A DNA stretch of 56,948 nucleotides from Clostridia bacterium (GTDB lineage Bacteria > Bacillota > Clostridia > Oscillospirales > Acutalibacteraceae): assembly GCA_017409265.1 (NCBI GenBank), contig JAFQSY010000025.1:1-56948 (forward strand), given 5' to 3'. The position numbers and the translations under genes were made by a program. Positions 16,472 through 24,708 of this stretch are shown here, in pieces. The notes beneath the pieces are model-generated. The model was not told the origin of the DNA. It did no database searches and saw nothing but the letters and a program-made list of their open reading frames with translations. Each line of letters starts with the position of its first letter. Positions within the stretch are counted from its first letter, which is position 1.

Positions 16472-16593
16472 ATAAAGAAAAGGGATTCGAACAGCGAGGG
16501 GATTCGCGCAAGCGAACAAACTCTCCGGTGGAGAGTTTGCCGAGTCGCAACGAGCAAAGCGAGGCGATAAAAATCCCTTGCTCTCCGCCATTT

Positions 16594-16672
16594 AAGGAAC
16601 ATCCAATAAGATTGAATTTAACCCTGTTGACAGGGCAATTCTTTCGGCTAGCTGAGGATGTTCCTTTTTTAT
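16594..16672 (+). terminator. Large structured terminator after third tail copy
   Basis: AAGGAACATCC (16594-16604) pairs with GGATGTTCCTT (16656-16666), then a T-run. The 51-base loop contains a second hairpin, CCCTG-TTGA-CAGGG (16622-16635). The size and internal stem are unusual for a plain terminator. Confidence 0.7.
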
Positions 16673-16682
16673 TTTGCATTTT

Positions 16683-16716
16683 CCCCATGGAAGTAATCGC
16701 TTCTGTGGGGTTTTTC
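16683..16716 (+). terminator. Rho-independent terminator
   Basis: CCCCATGGAAG pairs with CTTCTGTGGGG (16700-16710), then five T. This is the last of a chain of terminators behind tRNA-Ser. The rest of 16717-16929 shows no gene, only leader sequence of the next gene including an extended -10-like TGGTATAGT at 16869-16877. Confidence 0.75.
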
Positions 16717-16929
16717 TTATGCTTTCACCCACAGTAAACTATCCCCAAAACCCACTTCCGACGACGAAAAGACGACGACAAACCGAAGATAAATATCCCT
16801 ATGGTCGTCAAGAATATCCGTCACCGTCGGCAGATTATGTTTTTATAGTAGATTTTTTGATGTGAGTATGGTATAGTTTAATAAAAAAAGTTACTTCAAC
16901 GAAACTCATATAGATTAGGGGGTGTGTAT

Positions 16930-18501
16930 ATGTTCAATGAGTATGTATGGCAAAATTATTTAAAAGCAGGCGGAAGAGAAATTGTTGAATTATTTAAAAA
17001 TAACATTGAAAATGAATTCACAGAAGACTATGCTTATAAAATCTGCAATCTTCATAAAGCGTTTTGTCCAAGTAAAGAAGTAAATCGTTTACTAAAGACA
17101 TTTCTTCTACAAATATCCGAAGACCTAAAATCAAACGAACTGATGTATGCTTGCTATTCGTTTGAAAATTTGTCAGAAGAAACTGATTTTTCAGCACAAG
17201 AATTACTTGATGTTTTATTTTTTGGAATTGATGACGGTAATCATTTATCAGATAAAGTAATTTTTGAAGAATTTTCAATCGGAATATCTTATTACACAAC
17301 ATTTCTTGCTTATTTATGTCCTGAATTATTTACACCTTACTATTTTAAGTTCAATTTTAATATTGTTGAAAAAATTGCAAATGAATTTGGAATCAATCTT
17401 CCGGAAATGCCTATAAAAAAAGATTACAAAGGTCGCTTTTTCTATTATGGAGAATTGTGTGTGGCTTTCAACGAATTCCGCCTTAAGCACAATATGTCAC
17501 CGTACGAATTTTGTGCTTTTATATATGATTTTGCACCAAAATATATTGGCGGTATAGATAGTTATATAGTTAAAGATTTACCTTCTGCAAAATGTGCTTA
17601 TTTTATTGGTGGCGAAAAAGACGATTCATTTTTAACTGATGAGGATAATATAATCACTCCTTGGCAATGCAATCCGGATACTATGGCTGGAGATAATATT
17701 GTAATGTATGTTAAATCTCCTGTAAGTGCAATTAATTCTGTTTGGCGTAGTGTTTCGCCTGGATTTAATGACCCGTTTTTCTATTATTATAGATGTACTT
17801 ATATAGCAAATCCGCAAAAAATAAAGAAAGTAACTTTAAAAACTCTTGAAAGAGATAAATTTTTCAAACAGCTTCCTATTGTCAGAAAAAATATGCAAGG
17901 ATTAAATGGTGTTGAACTTTATCCTTCTGCTTATAATCATCTTCTTGATATTTCAAAATCGGATTTACCGAGATTGGAGTTTGTAGCTAATAATGATTAC
18001 GGTGATTTAAAAAGAGAAAAAGATGTTGAAAACAAACTTATAAAACCTTTTTTAAAAAAGCTCGGATATACAGAAGATGAATATACGCAACAATTGCATA
18101 TTCACGTCGGTAACAATAATTCTAAATTGATACCTGATTTTGTTATTCACCCAAATATTTCTATTGGACATCACTCTGCAGAGCTTATCATAGAAGCGAA
18201 ATACACAGTAGCATCAGAAAAAGACCTTGAAATATACAAAATGCAAGCAAGAAGTTATGCAAATCAACTTAAAGCAAAGTATTCGGTTATTGCCTCAAAA
18301 GAAGGTATATGGGTTTCGTCAGAAACGGATGATTTTACCAGAGATTTTTTTGTTTTCACTTGGTTAGATTTAAATGACAGCGATATTTTTCAAAGGGTTC
18401 TAAAATTTTTGGGTAACGGTAATGTATTGAAATCTGCCGAAACAAGGAAAAGACTTAATGGTAGAGCCGCAGAATTTATGATGTTTAAAGATTTAGAATA
18501 A
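16930..18501 (+). CDS. EVE/PUA-like domain + PD-(D/E)XK nuclease: candidate modification-dependent restriction enzyme
   Basis: A 523-residue protein, AT-rich. ATG at 16930 is chosen because AGGGGG (16917-16922) precedes it by 7 bases. Residues 1-210 are helical and unfamiliar. Residues about 218-335 look like an EVE/PUA-fold reader: AYFIGG, then PWQCNP (Trp245), GDNIVMYVKSP, an Arg-containing VWRSVSP, and KLPIV-like QLPIVRKNMQG. Residues about 350-490 resemble the HsdR-N/type I restriction nuclease domain: VENKLIKPFLKKLGY, then PDF (D403) and IEAKY (E422, K424), giving a complete PD-(D/E)XK core, and a helix SYANQLKAKYSVIAS. EVE/YTH/PUA modules are known to read modified bases in type IV restriction. 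No helicase or methylase gene is adjacent. The lone gene beside tRNA-Ser tail repeats suggests an acquired defence gene. The nuclease call is firm; the reader call is by pattern only. Confidence 0.72.
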   Translation: MFNEYVWQNYLKAGGREIVELFKNNIENEFTEDYAYKICNLHKAFCPSKEVNRLLKTFLLQISEDLKSNELMYACYSFENLSEETDFSAQELLDVLFFGIDDGNHLSDKVIFEEFSIGISYYTTFLAYLCPELFTPYYFKFNFNIVEKIANEFGINLPEMPIKKDYKGRFFYYGELCVAFNEFRLKHNMSPYEFCAFIYDFAPKYIGGIDSYIVKDLPSAKCAYFIGGEKDDSFLTDEDNIITPWQCNPDTMAGDNIVMYVKSPVSAINSVWRSVSPGFNDPFFYYYRCTYIANPQKIKKVTLKTLERDKFFKQLPIVRKNMQGLNGVELYPSAYNHLLDISKSDLPRLEFVANNDYGDLKREKDVENKLIKPFLKKLGYTEDEYTQQLHIHVGNNNSKLIPDFVIHPNISIGHHSAELIIEAKYTVASEKDLEIYKMQARSYANQLKAKYSVIASKEGIWVSSETDDFTRDFFVFTWLDLNDSDIFQRVLKFLGNGNVLKSAETRKRLNGRAAEFMMFKDLE

Positions 18502-18556
18502 AATTATTTCTTAAACGATTTGTTATAACTTAACTATCATTCTAAATATTTATAAT

Positions 18557-18597
18557 CAAGTGCAATGGGATATAAAATCCTGTTGCACTTTTTCTAT
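18557..18597 (+). terminator. Rho-independent terminator
   Basis: AAGTGCAA (18558-18565) pairs with TTGCACTT (18583-18590) plus an inner GGAT/ATCC, followed by TTTTT. Confidence 0.8.
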
Positions 18598-18616
18598 TTG
18601 TAAAGGAGCAAATCGA

Positions 18617-18718
18617 ATTAAACAAACAACACTTGAAGATTTATACTATGGCAACATAAACCCTTGTGAAATAAGCTTTGTGAGGGGTCTGAACACGGCA
18701 AATGCTTTGATAAAGTAA
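18617..18718 (+). pseudogene. Possible remnant of a small DUF6809-like gene
   Basis: A short frame with no ATG follows a good AAAGGAG (18602-18608). It encodes TTLEDLYYGNINPCE and then runs to a stop after 33 codons. The LEDLYYGNINPCE segment matches my recollection of the N-terminus of small clostridial proteins of the DUF6809 kind. With no start codon and an early stop, it is best seen as a decayed copy. Confidence 0.35.
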
Positions 18719-18744
18719 CGGCGCTTTCAAGTTTCATATAGTGA

Positions 18745-18773
18745 TTGCAATAATTGATTTGTTATGCTATAGT
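18745..18773 (+). promoter_or_regulatory. Promoter of the GH3 gene
   Basis: TTGCAA (18745-18750) and TATAGT (18768-18773) are spaced by 17 bases and lie 28 bases before the start codon; the ribosome binding site is CAGGAGG. Confidence 0.7.
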
Positions 18774-18801
18774 TAAATAAAGAAATTCAGGAGGTATAGT
18801 T

Positions 18802-21297
18802 ATGAAAAACGGGGCAAAGAAACGGTTTTCAAGCATTATTTCGGTTGTTCTTGCAATGGCAATATTGTTTTCATCATTTTCTCCGGCAGTTTTTGCATCC
18901 AAACTTATTTCCGAAGATACAACTGCAAAATCAGTTGATATTGCTTATCAAATTGAAGAGGAAGGAATTGTTCTTCTCAAAAACGAAGATTCGGTTCTGC
19001 CTTTGAAGAATAATAAAGTTAACGTTTTCGGTGCCTCGTCGTGTTCGATATCGTTTGCGGGCGCTGCAGGTTCGGGTGCGGTTCGTTCGTCCGATGCAAT
19101 CGGATTTTATGACGCTTTGACAAACGCAGGAATTGAATACAATAAAGAGCTTTATAATTTATATGCCGGTTTTACGGGAACGAAGTTTGATTTGGGATTT
19201 TTATCTTACGTGATTACTGTTTTAAAACAGTTTTTTGGCAGCGGACAGTCTGAAATGCCCGTAAACAGAATCAGCGAAAAAACAATGAAAGCGGCTTCCG
19301 ATTATTCGCAGACGGCGATTATTGTTATCGGCAGGGTGGGCACCGAAATGAAGGACCTCAGCGTTAAACAGCTTAACCTTACCGAAACGGAAACACAAAT
19401 GATTGATGAGGTATGTAAAAACTTTTCGGATGTTATTGTTGTTTTTAACATATCAAACATAATGGATATGTCCTGGCTTGATGACTACGAGAGCATTAAA
19501 GCGGCGATGATTATGTGGCTTCCCGGTGAAGTGGCAACAGACGTTGTCGGTCAGGTGCTTAAAGGTGAGGTGAACCCTTCGGGTAAGCTTGCCGATACCG
19601 TTTCGTATGACGTTGAAGATCATCCAGCCTCGGAGAATTTCGGCAATTATATGTATAAGGGTGTTTTCGGTATCCCGAAGTATTTTGTGAATTATTGTGA
19701 AGGCATTTACGTCGGCTACAGATACTTTGAAACGTTTGCGCCCGAGAAGGTTATGTATCCCTTTGGTTACGGGCTTTCTTATACCGAATTTGAGTGGGAC
19801 GTAAGGTCATATAGCAGTGATGATAAAAGCATCAGCGTAGAAGTTGAAGTTACCAACGTTGGCGATGCGGCAGGAAAAGACGTTGTACAGGTCTATTTTT
19901 CAGCGCCTTATTATGAGGGCGGAATTGAAAAGAGCGCAATTGAACTTGCGGCATACAAAAAAACAAAACTTCTTTCTCCCGGCAAAAGCGAAGTGCTTGA
20001 AATCTCATTTGATGTAGAAGATATGGCATCTTATGATTCTGTTGCCGAGGAGGCGTGGGTGCTTGACAGCGGTGAATATAAAATTCACGTTTCACACGAT
20101 GTCCGAAATGCAGAAAAAACGTTTACGTACCGTGTGCCTGAAAAGAAAGTTTATAAAATTGATTCTGATTCGGGTAATGAAGTTAAAAATCTTTTTGGAT
20201 TTGCGCAAGGCAATCTGACGTATCTTTCAAGAGCGGATGTTGAAAATACGTACCCTGAACCTCCCACGGATTACATGGCTACATACGAAGTTCTCAACAG
20301 TGATAAAAGACCGCAGCCTGCAACCGACGGCGAAAAACCCAAAACAGGTGTTAAGCATAAGGACGGTGTAATAACTTTACAAGACGTTGCAAAAGATGAA
20401 AGCTTGTGGGATGCTTTCCTTGACCAGTTGACTGTAGATGAAATGATAAGCCTTATTACTGACTGCGGCTATGAAACTACGGCTGTTGAAAGATTAGGCA
20501 TTCCCTCAACTTCAGATAATGACGGACCTTCCTGCATCAAGGGTGAGGGCGGTTTGCTGTACAGAGAAAGCGGCCTTGCTTTTCCTGTTGCAACAGCGCT
20601 TGCCTGCACGTGGAACGATGAACTTGCCGAAGAGTTCGGTAAAATAATCGGAGAGGAAGGCAATCAGCTTGGAACTCACGTATGGTATGCGCCGGGTTGC
20701 AATCTTCACCGCAGTCCTCAGGGCGGCAGAAACAATGAATATTATTCCGAGGACCCTCTGCTTTCGGGCAAAATGTCGGCTGCGGTAATCAAAGGTGTGC
20801 AGTCAAAGGGGATTGTTGTTACTGTTAAGCATTTCGCGGCAAACGAACAGGAAAAGAACAGGCAATCAAACGGACTTTACACATGGTTGAACGAGCAGTC
20901 TTTGCGTGAGCTTTATCTTGAACCGTTTGAAATCTCGGTAAAAGAAGGCGAAGCCAAGGGCGTAATGTCTGCTTACAACCGAATTGGTGCTCAGTGGTGC
21001 GGCGGAAGTAAAGCTCTTTTAGTTGACCTTCTCAGGGAAGAATGGGGCTTTGACGGCTACGTTATTACCGATGCAAGTATAGACCTCACGGGAGAGGGAT
21101 ATCTTGACCCTGCGCTTGCCGTTTACGCAAGAAACAGCGGAATTCTTACCATGCTTTACGTTATTTCCGCACCGCAGACAATTCTTTCGCTGAAGCTTGC
21201 ATACATGAAAGATCCCATCGGCTTCGGCAATGCGATGAGGCTTTGCGTTTACGATATCTGCAGGATGAAGATGCAGACAAACGCTTTTGCTCAATGA
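18802..21297 (+). CDS. Secreted GH3 glycosidase with permuted domain order
   Basis: An 831-residue exported beta-glycosidase. The signal peptide ends near residue 32 (PAVFA-SKL). The GH3 C-terminal-type alpha/beta sandwich comes first (about 45-310, with EGIVLLKNEDSVLPL and GEVNPSGKLADT), followed by a fibronectin III-like domain (about 345-450), and the catalytic TIM barrel last (about 520-820). The barrel shows KHFAANEQEKNR near residue 675 and the nucleophile loop GYVITDAS near 753. In standard GH3 the barrel is first; the swapped order is known from a minority of clostridial and ruminococcal enzymes. It is probably anchored or released outside to trim beta-linked glucose or xylose. Confidence 0.88.
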   Translation: MKNGAKKRFSSIISVVLAMAILFSSFSPAVFASKLISEDTTAKSVDIAYQIEEEGIVLLKNEDSVLPLKNNKVNVFGASSCSISFAGAAGSGAVRSSDAIGFYDALTNAGIEYNKELYNLYAGFTGTKFDLGFLSYVITVLKQFFGSGQSEMPVNRISEKTMKAASDYSQTAIIVIGRVGTEMKDLSVKQLNLTETETQMIDEVCKNFSDVIVVFNISNIMDMSWLDDYESIKAAMIMWLPGEVATDVVGQVLKGEVNPSGKLADTVSYDVEDHPASENFGNYMYKGVFGIPKYFVNYCEGIYVGYRYFETFAPEKVMYPFGYGLSYTEFEWDVRSYSSDDKSISVEVEVTNVGDAAGKDVVQVYFSAPYYEGGIEKSAIELAAYKKTKLLSPGKSEVLEISFDVEDMASYDSVAEEAWVLDSGEYKIHVSHDVRNAEKTFTYRVPEKKVYKIDSDSGNEVKNLFGFAQGNLTYLSRADVENTYPEPPTDYMATYEVLNSDKRPQPATDGEKPKTGVKHKDGVITLQDVAKDESLWDAFLDQLTVDEMISLITDCGYETTAVERLGIPSTSDNDGPSCIKGEGGLLYRESGLAFPVATALACTWNDELAEEFGKIIGEEGNQLGTHVWYAPGCNLHRSPQGGRNNEYYSEDPLLSGKMSAAVIKGVQSKGIVVTVKHFAANEQEKNRQSNGLYTWLNEQSLRELYLEPFEISVKEGEAKGVMSAYNRIGAQWCGGSKALLVDLLREEWGFDGYVITDASIDLTGEGYLDPALAVYARNSGILTMLYVISAPQTILSLKLAYMKDPIGFGNAMRLCVYDICRMKMQTNAFAQ

Positions 21298-21380
21298 TAC
21301 TGAACACAAGACTGAAAAAATCTGTTTTCTGATGAAAGTGAATAGAATATCAAATCATAATCCCGTCTGAAAACGACGAA

Positions 21381-21420
21381 AAACGCAACGGTATGTACCA
21401 TTCCGTTGCGTTTTATTTTT
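21381..21420 (+). terminator. Rho-independent terminator after GH3 gene
   Basis: AAACGCAACGG pairs with CCGTTGCGTTT and is followed by a T-rich tract. Confidence 0.8.
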
Positions 21421-21478
21421 GGCGAAACGTCAGTAAATAAAGAAGCAAGGAGCGCAAGCTCTTTGCGACTTTCGGGGA

Positions 21479-21628
21479 TTATAGCGCCCGCCTGAGTCTG
21501 TCGGCTGTTTCTTTGACCTGCTCGGGGGTCCGGCCGGGGTCTATCCGGATGTGAGCGCATTTTTTTAGAATTACAAGGCTTTTTGCGCACATATCTTCGG
21601 AATACTTTACGTTTTTGTTTACTTCCAT
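21479..21628 (-). CDS. Small hypothetical ORF, 49 codons
   Basis: In the 710-base gap between the GH3 and DUF4474 genes, the minus strand from 21628 encodes 49 residues with a protein-like end (TPEQVKETADRLRRAL) and two Cys. There is no ribosome binding site before the ATG, and G+C is higher than in the neighbours. It may be a remnant of a longer gene. Nothing else in 21421-21937 could be assigned. Confidence 0.3.
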   Translation of the reverse strand: MEVNKNVKYSEDMCAKSLVILKKCAHIRIDPGRTPEQVKETADRLRRAL

Positions 21629-21937
21629 AGTGCGCTTTGTTTCTTGAAATGCCGTAGAACTTTTTTAAATTGCTCACGAAAGACTGCAGACGTGATTTCA
21701 CCTGCGGACATCATCTTTCATCAATACCTGAACAGCTACAAGATTGAATGTTCAAAGTTTTATCTGAGGAATACCGATAAAGCCCCGAAGAGATATGAAT
21801 CTGTGGCAGAAAACGGTGATTTGCGACAACGGGGAGTGATGATGAAAAAACGTTTTTTTGTTTTTTTAAAAGAAAAAACTGACAACATATGTTTCGCAGC
21901 GTTTCTTAATATTAGATTAATTTGTGTAATATCACTA

Positions 21938-21966
21938 TTGAAAAACGCAATATTTTGTGGTAGATT
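21938..21966 (+). promoter_or_regulatory. Promoter of the DUF4474 gene
   Basis: TTGAAA (21938-21943), 17-base spacer, TAGATT (21961-21966). ATAAGGAG follows before the start. Confidence 0.6.
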
Positions 21967-22007
21967 ATATGCGTATTGTATTATTTTGTAAAATAAGGAG
22001 AAGAAAA

Positions 22008-23219
22008 ATGAGTTTGTTCAAAAAATCAGTTGCAGTTGTTATGGCTTTGATTATCGGCCTGTCTGCTGTGCTTTCAACCTTTGCAATCAGTGCTGATGTA
22101 AGATCGGGCCGTCCTCAGTTTATGAGCCTGAGCGATTATAAGCAAAAGCTGTGGGATGAAGGTATCCCTGTTTTCACTACTGAACAGTTCCTGTCAATCT
22201 ACAATGTTATCGGTACCATTTTCAGGGTTGTTTCGGGTCAGTGGCTTTTTGCTCCTGAACGTATTGAGGTTACCGTTGACGATTTTGTAACCGAAGCCTG
22301 CAACCATATTATGGTAAACTGCGGTCTTGATATCGTTTCTATTCTGACCAACGCTCCCGATATCAACGACCTTGCTGAAATTGCAAACAAGGTGTTTGAG
22401 ATTGATACTGCTGAATTCAGAAAGCAGATGTACGATAAGCGCGACGAAAGCTGGGCTAATGGCGACAATACAATGGCTAACCTCTATTATTTCCTCGGCG
22501 CTTACTTCAGCCTTATAGAAAAATGTGAGGTTGTTTCTGAGCCCACCGCGGCAGACCCTGACGTTTATGCGGTTTATCTTCGCCTTACTTATAAGGACGG
22601 CGGTACGGATGAATACAGACCCCGTATTTTCATCAACACAGTAACAGGCGAGTGCACCGGCGTTGATGGTACCGGCCTTGTAGGCATCGGTTTCAACTAC
22701 AATCTTGCCGACCTCATGGTTTATGCAACCATCGACGGTTGGATGAGAGAGTTCGGATTCTGCATTCTGTACGATCTTGCAGCTAACTCAATGCCTCTTC
22801 TCTGGCATTACGTTACCCGCAGATTCGAGTTTGAATATGACGGACTTGAGTGGATGATTCAGATTTGGAAGGGCAATTACCTTATCACCAACGGCGGTGA
22901 GGTTGGTCTTTACAACAGAACTCCCGACAAGTGGGGCTCTTATTACGATTGCGCTACCGATGATCAGCTTCTTGAAATGAGCCTTCAGATTTATCACGGC
23001 GATGAGCTTCTTGTTAATCAGGAGCCTCAGTACCATTGGTGGATTAACGGCTTTAAGATGTGTGACAGAATGTACATCCCCAACAGCCTTACCATGCACT
23101 TTACGATTGTAATGCCCGATGAAGAAATGCTCAATGCATTTTGTGAAGCAATGGATAACCATTACCGCAAGGATGTTGAGTATACCGTTGACGGCCTTAA
23201 GGTAAGCGTGGTCTGGTAA
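22008..23219 (+). CDS. Secreted DUF4474 domain protein
   Basis: A 403-residue exported protein. The start at 22008 is set by AAGGAG and by the signal peptide that begins there (MSLFKKSVAVVMALIIGLS, cleavage near ISA-DVR). The N-terminal region (about 30-180) is unfamiliar and partly helical. The C-terminal 190 residues carry the DUF4474 pattern, including FEFEYDGLEWMIQIWKG and GGEVGLYNR. DUF4474 proteins are common secreted proteins of gut Clostridia with no known activity. The unit is monocistronic, with its own promoter and terminator. Confidence 0.75.
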   Translation: MSLFKKSVAVVMALIIGLSAVLSTFAISADVRSGRPQFMSLSDYKQKLWDEGIPVFTTEQFLSIYNVIGTIFRVVSGQWLFAPERIEVTVDDFVTEACNHIMVNCGLDIVSILTNAPDINDLAEIANKVFEIDTAEFRKQMYDKRDESWANGDNTMANLYYFLGAYFSLIEKCEVVSEPTAADPDVYAVYLRLTYKDGGTDEYRPRIFINTVTGECTGVDGTGLVGIGFNYNLADLMVYATIDGWMREFGFCILYDLAANSMPLLWHYVTRRFEFEYDGLEWMIQIWKGNYLITNGGEVGLYNRTPDKWGSYYDCATDDQLLEMSLQIYHGDELLVNQEPQYHWWINGFKMCDRMYIPNSLTMHFTIVMPDEEMLNAFCEAMDNHYRKDVEYTVDGLKVSVVW

Positions 23220-23230
23220 AATTACAGGTT

Positions 23231-23262
23231 TACACCCTCGGAGTATTCCGGGGGTGTTTTTG
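23231..23262 (+). terminator. Rho-independent terminator
   Basis: ACACCC-TCGG pairs with CCGG-GGGTGT around a short loop, followed by five T. Confidence 0.85.
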
Positions 23263-23371
23263 TGTTTGAACGGTTTTAAACAACACTTGAATTGATGATG
23301 AAACTGATATATAATTCTCTTGTGGCAAAATGAAAATCCAGCATTATCAGGAATTAAAAGGGGTAAGTGCC

Positions 23372-24559
23372 GTGCTTTTTGAACAAACAAAAATTTCGGG
23401 AATTAGCGTTAAAAACAGAATTATACGCAGTGCAACTCACGATGGACTGGCGGATGAAAACGGTGCGCCGAGTGACAAGCTGATTTCAAAATACGAATAC
23501 CTTGCAAAGAATGAAATCGGCTGTATTATTACGGGCTATGCCGCCGTCAGCAAAAACGGTGTGTCACCGTATCCGAGAATGCTGAAGATTTATGATGACT
23601 CGGTGATTGAGAAATACAGAGAATTAACCTCTGCCGTGCATAAGCATGATACGCCTGTTGTTCTTCAGATTGCTCATTGCGGAAGGCAGACCTCGTCAAA
23701 GGCTATAGGATATCAGAAAGTAGCGCCGTCAAACGTTTTGCACGCATTTTATCCTGATAAGGCAAAAGTGCTTGATGAAGCTGAAATATATTGCATTATT
23801 GATGATTTTGTTTCAGCGGCAGCGATGGCTGAAAAGGCGGGCTTTGATGCGGTGCAGCTTCACGCAGGTCACGGATATTTGCTGCACGATTTTCTTTCAC
23901 CCTACGGAAACAGAAGAAAAGATAAATGGGGAGGCTCGTTGGAAAACAGATGCAGAATAGTTGAGATGATAATTAAAGGCATTAAGGAAAAAACCAATCT
24001 TCCCGTATGGATAAAGCTCAGCGCAGAGGATAACAGAAGGGGAGGGATGCGAATTGATTCTTCCGTTGAAATCTGCAAAAGGCTCGAAGCGGCAGGGTGC
24101 GATGCAATAGAGGTTTCCTGCGGTACCGTTCAGGACGGAATGAACACCATGCGAAGCGAGCTTATGCCGATGGATGCTGTTTTTAAATACAGGGAACCCT
24201 GCGCATCGTTCCCCGGAATTCTCAGCAAGGTTGCGCTGTCGGTTGCAAATCTTGTAAATCCGCTGATAAAGCAGCCCAAGCCTCTTGAGAATTTTAACGT
24301 TGACAACGCAGGAATAATCAAAAAGAACGTTTCAATTCCCGTAATTGCAGTTGGCGGAATACATAAATCGGCCGATATGCAGAGTATAATCGAGCAAGGG
24401 AAGGCTGATTTTGTTTCAATGTGCAGGCCGTTTATCTGTGAGCCTGACCTTGCAAAAAAACTGAAAAACGGTCAGCTGGCGGCAAAATGCATTATGTGCA
24501 ACTACTGCGGTCTTGTGATTGAAAAAGAGCCCACGAAGTGTCTTTACGGCAGGGTATGA
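23372..24559 (+). CDS. Old-yellow-enzyme family NADH:flavin oxidoreductase with 4Fe-4S motif
   Basis: A 395-residue FMN enzyme. A GTG start at 23372 is chosen because AAAAGGGG precedes it and because OYE proteins begin close to the FxxxxIxxxxxKNRI strand. The TIM barrel shows QIAHCGRQ, the HAGHGYLLHDFLSP substrate/FMN motif, WGGSLENR and the phosphate loop VGGIH. The C-terminus has CIMCNYCG...C, fitting the 4Fe-4S cluster of the 2,4-dienoyl-CoA reductase branch. The extra C-terminal FAD/NADH domains of that branch are absent, so another protein must supply electrons. It reduces an activated C=C bond; the substrate is unknown. Confidence 0.88.
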   Translation: MLFEQTKISGISVKNRIIRSATHDGLADENGAPSDKLISKYEYLAKNEIGCIITGYAAVSKNGVSPYPRMLKIYDDSVIEKYRELTSAVHKHDTPVVLQIAHCGRQTSSKAIGYQKVAPSNVLHAFYPDKAKVLDEAEIYCIIDDFVSAAAMAEKAGFDAVQLHAGHGYLLHDFLSPYGNRRKDKWGGSLENRCRIVEMIIKGIKEKTNLPVWIKLSAEDNRRGGMRIDSSVEICKRLEAAGCDAIEVSCGTVQDGMNTMRSELMPMDAVFKYREPCASFPGILSKVALSVANLVNPLIKQPKPLENFNVDNAGIIKKNVSIPVIAVGGIHKSADMQSIIEQGKADFVSMCRPFICEPDLAKKLKNGQLAAKCIMCNYCGLVIEKEPTKCLYGRV

Positions 24560-24650
24560 ACAGCGTATTAAAAAATACCGTACGGTGTCATCTTTAACCT
24601 TCTTACAATGTGTACAAGTTATGGTAATTTATAAATATACGTTAAAAATA

Positions 24651-24679
24651 TTGCAAAAAGATAAGAAATATGCTATCCT
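24651..24679 (+). promoter_or_regulatory. Promoter of the GPH transporter gene
   Basis: TTGCAA (24651-24656), 17-base spacer, TATCCT (24674-24679). Confidence 0.6.
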
Positions 24680-24708
24680 TTACATAAATAAAAAAGGCAG
24701 GTGAAGTT

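Larger units (their letters stand above)
16218..16590 (+). repeat. Tandem tRNA-Ser 3'-tail cassettes with inverted T-arm copies
   Basis: CCCTTGCTCTCCGCCA, the last 16 bases of the tRNA, occurs at 16218-16233, 16412-16427 and 16575-16590; the third copy matches over 18 bases. The first two copies are followed by TGAAAT and then a terminator hairpin. After each of those terminators comes an inverted copy of the T arm: GCAAGGGATTCGAA (16283-16296) and AAGGGATTCGAA (16480-16491). The inverted copy and the next tail thus bracket a spacer of about 110-120 bases as terminal inverted repeats. Each spacer contains a hairpin centred on CCGGTGG: AAAACAGTCC/GGACTGTTTT at 16310-16332 and AAACTCTCC/GGAGAGTTT at 16519-16539. 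Confidence 0.85.

Noticed and set aside
16218-16590. CRISPR array or plain phage att pair as explanation of the repeats
   Set aside because: Only three direct copies, unequal units, no cas genes and no integrase nearby; the repeats are exact tRNA ends followed by terminators.
16120-16602. Long minus-strand frame (160 codons) across tRNA-Ser and its tail repeats
   Set aside because: It is antisense to the tRNA and to repeats; the peptide (for example RARDSNPRTVLGGYTIS) is a translation of the complement of tRNA-Ser, not a gene.
16470-16865. Several short frames on both strands in the tail-repeat region
   Set aside because: They cross terminator hairpins, lack ribosome binding sites and have no protein-like composition.
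21644-21991. Plus-strand frame of 115 codons in the gap before the DUF4474 gene
   Set aside because: No ribosome binding site, mixed composition, and it runs through the promoter of the next gene; at best it contains an old remnant.
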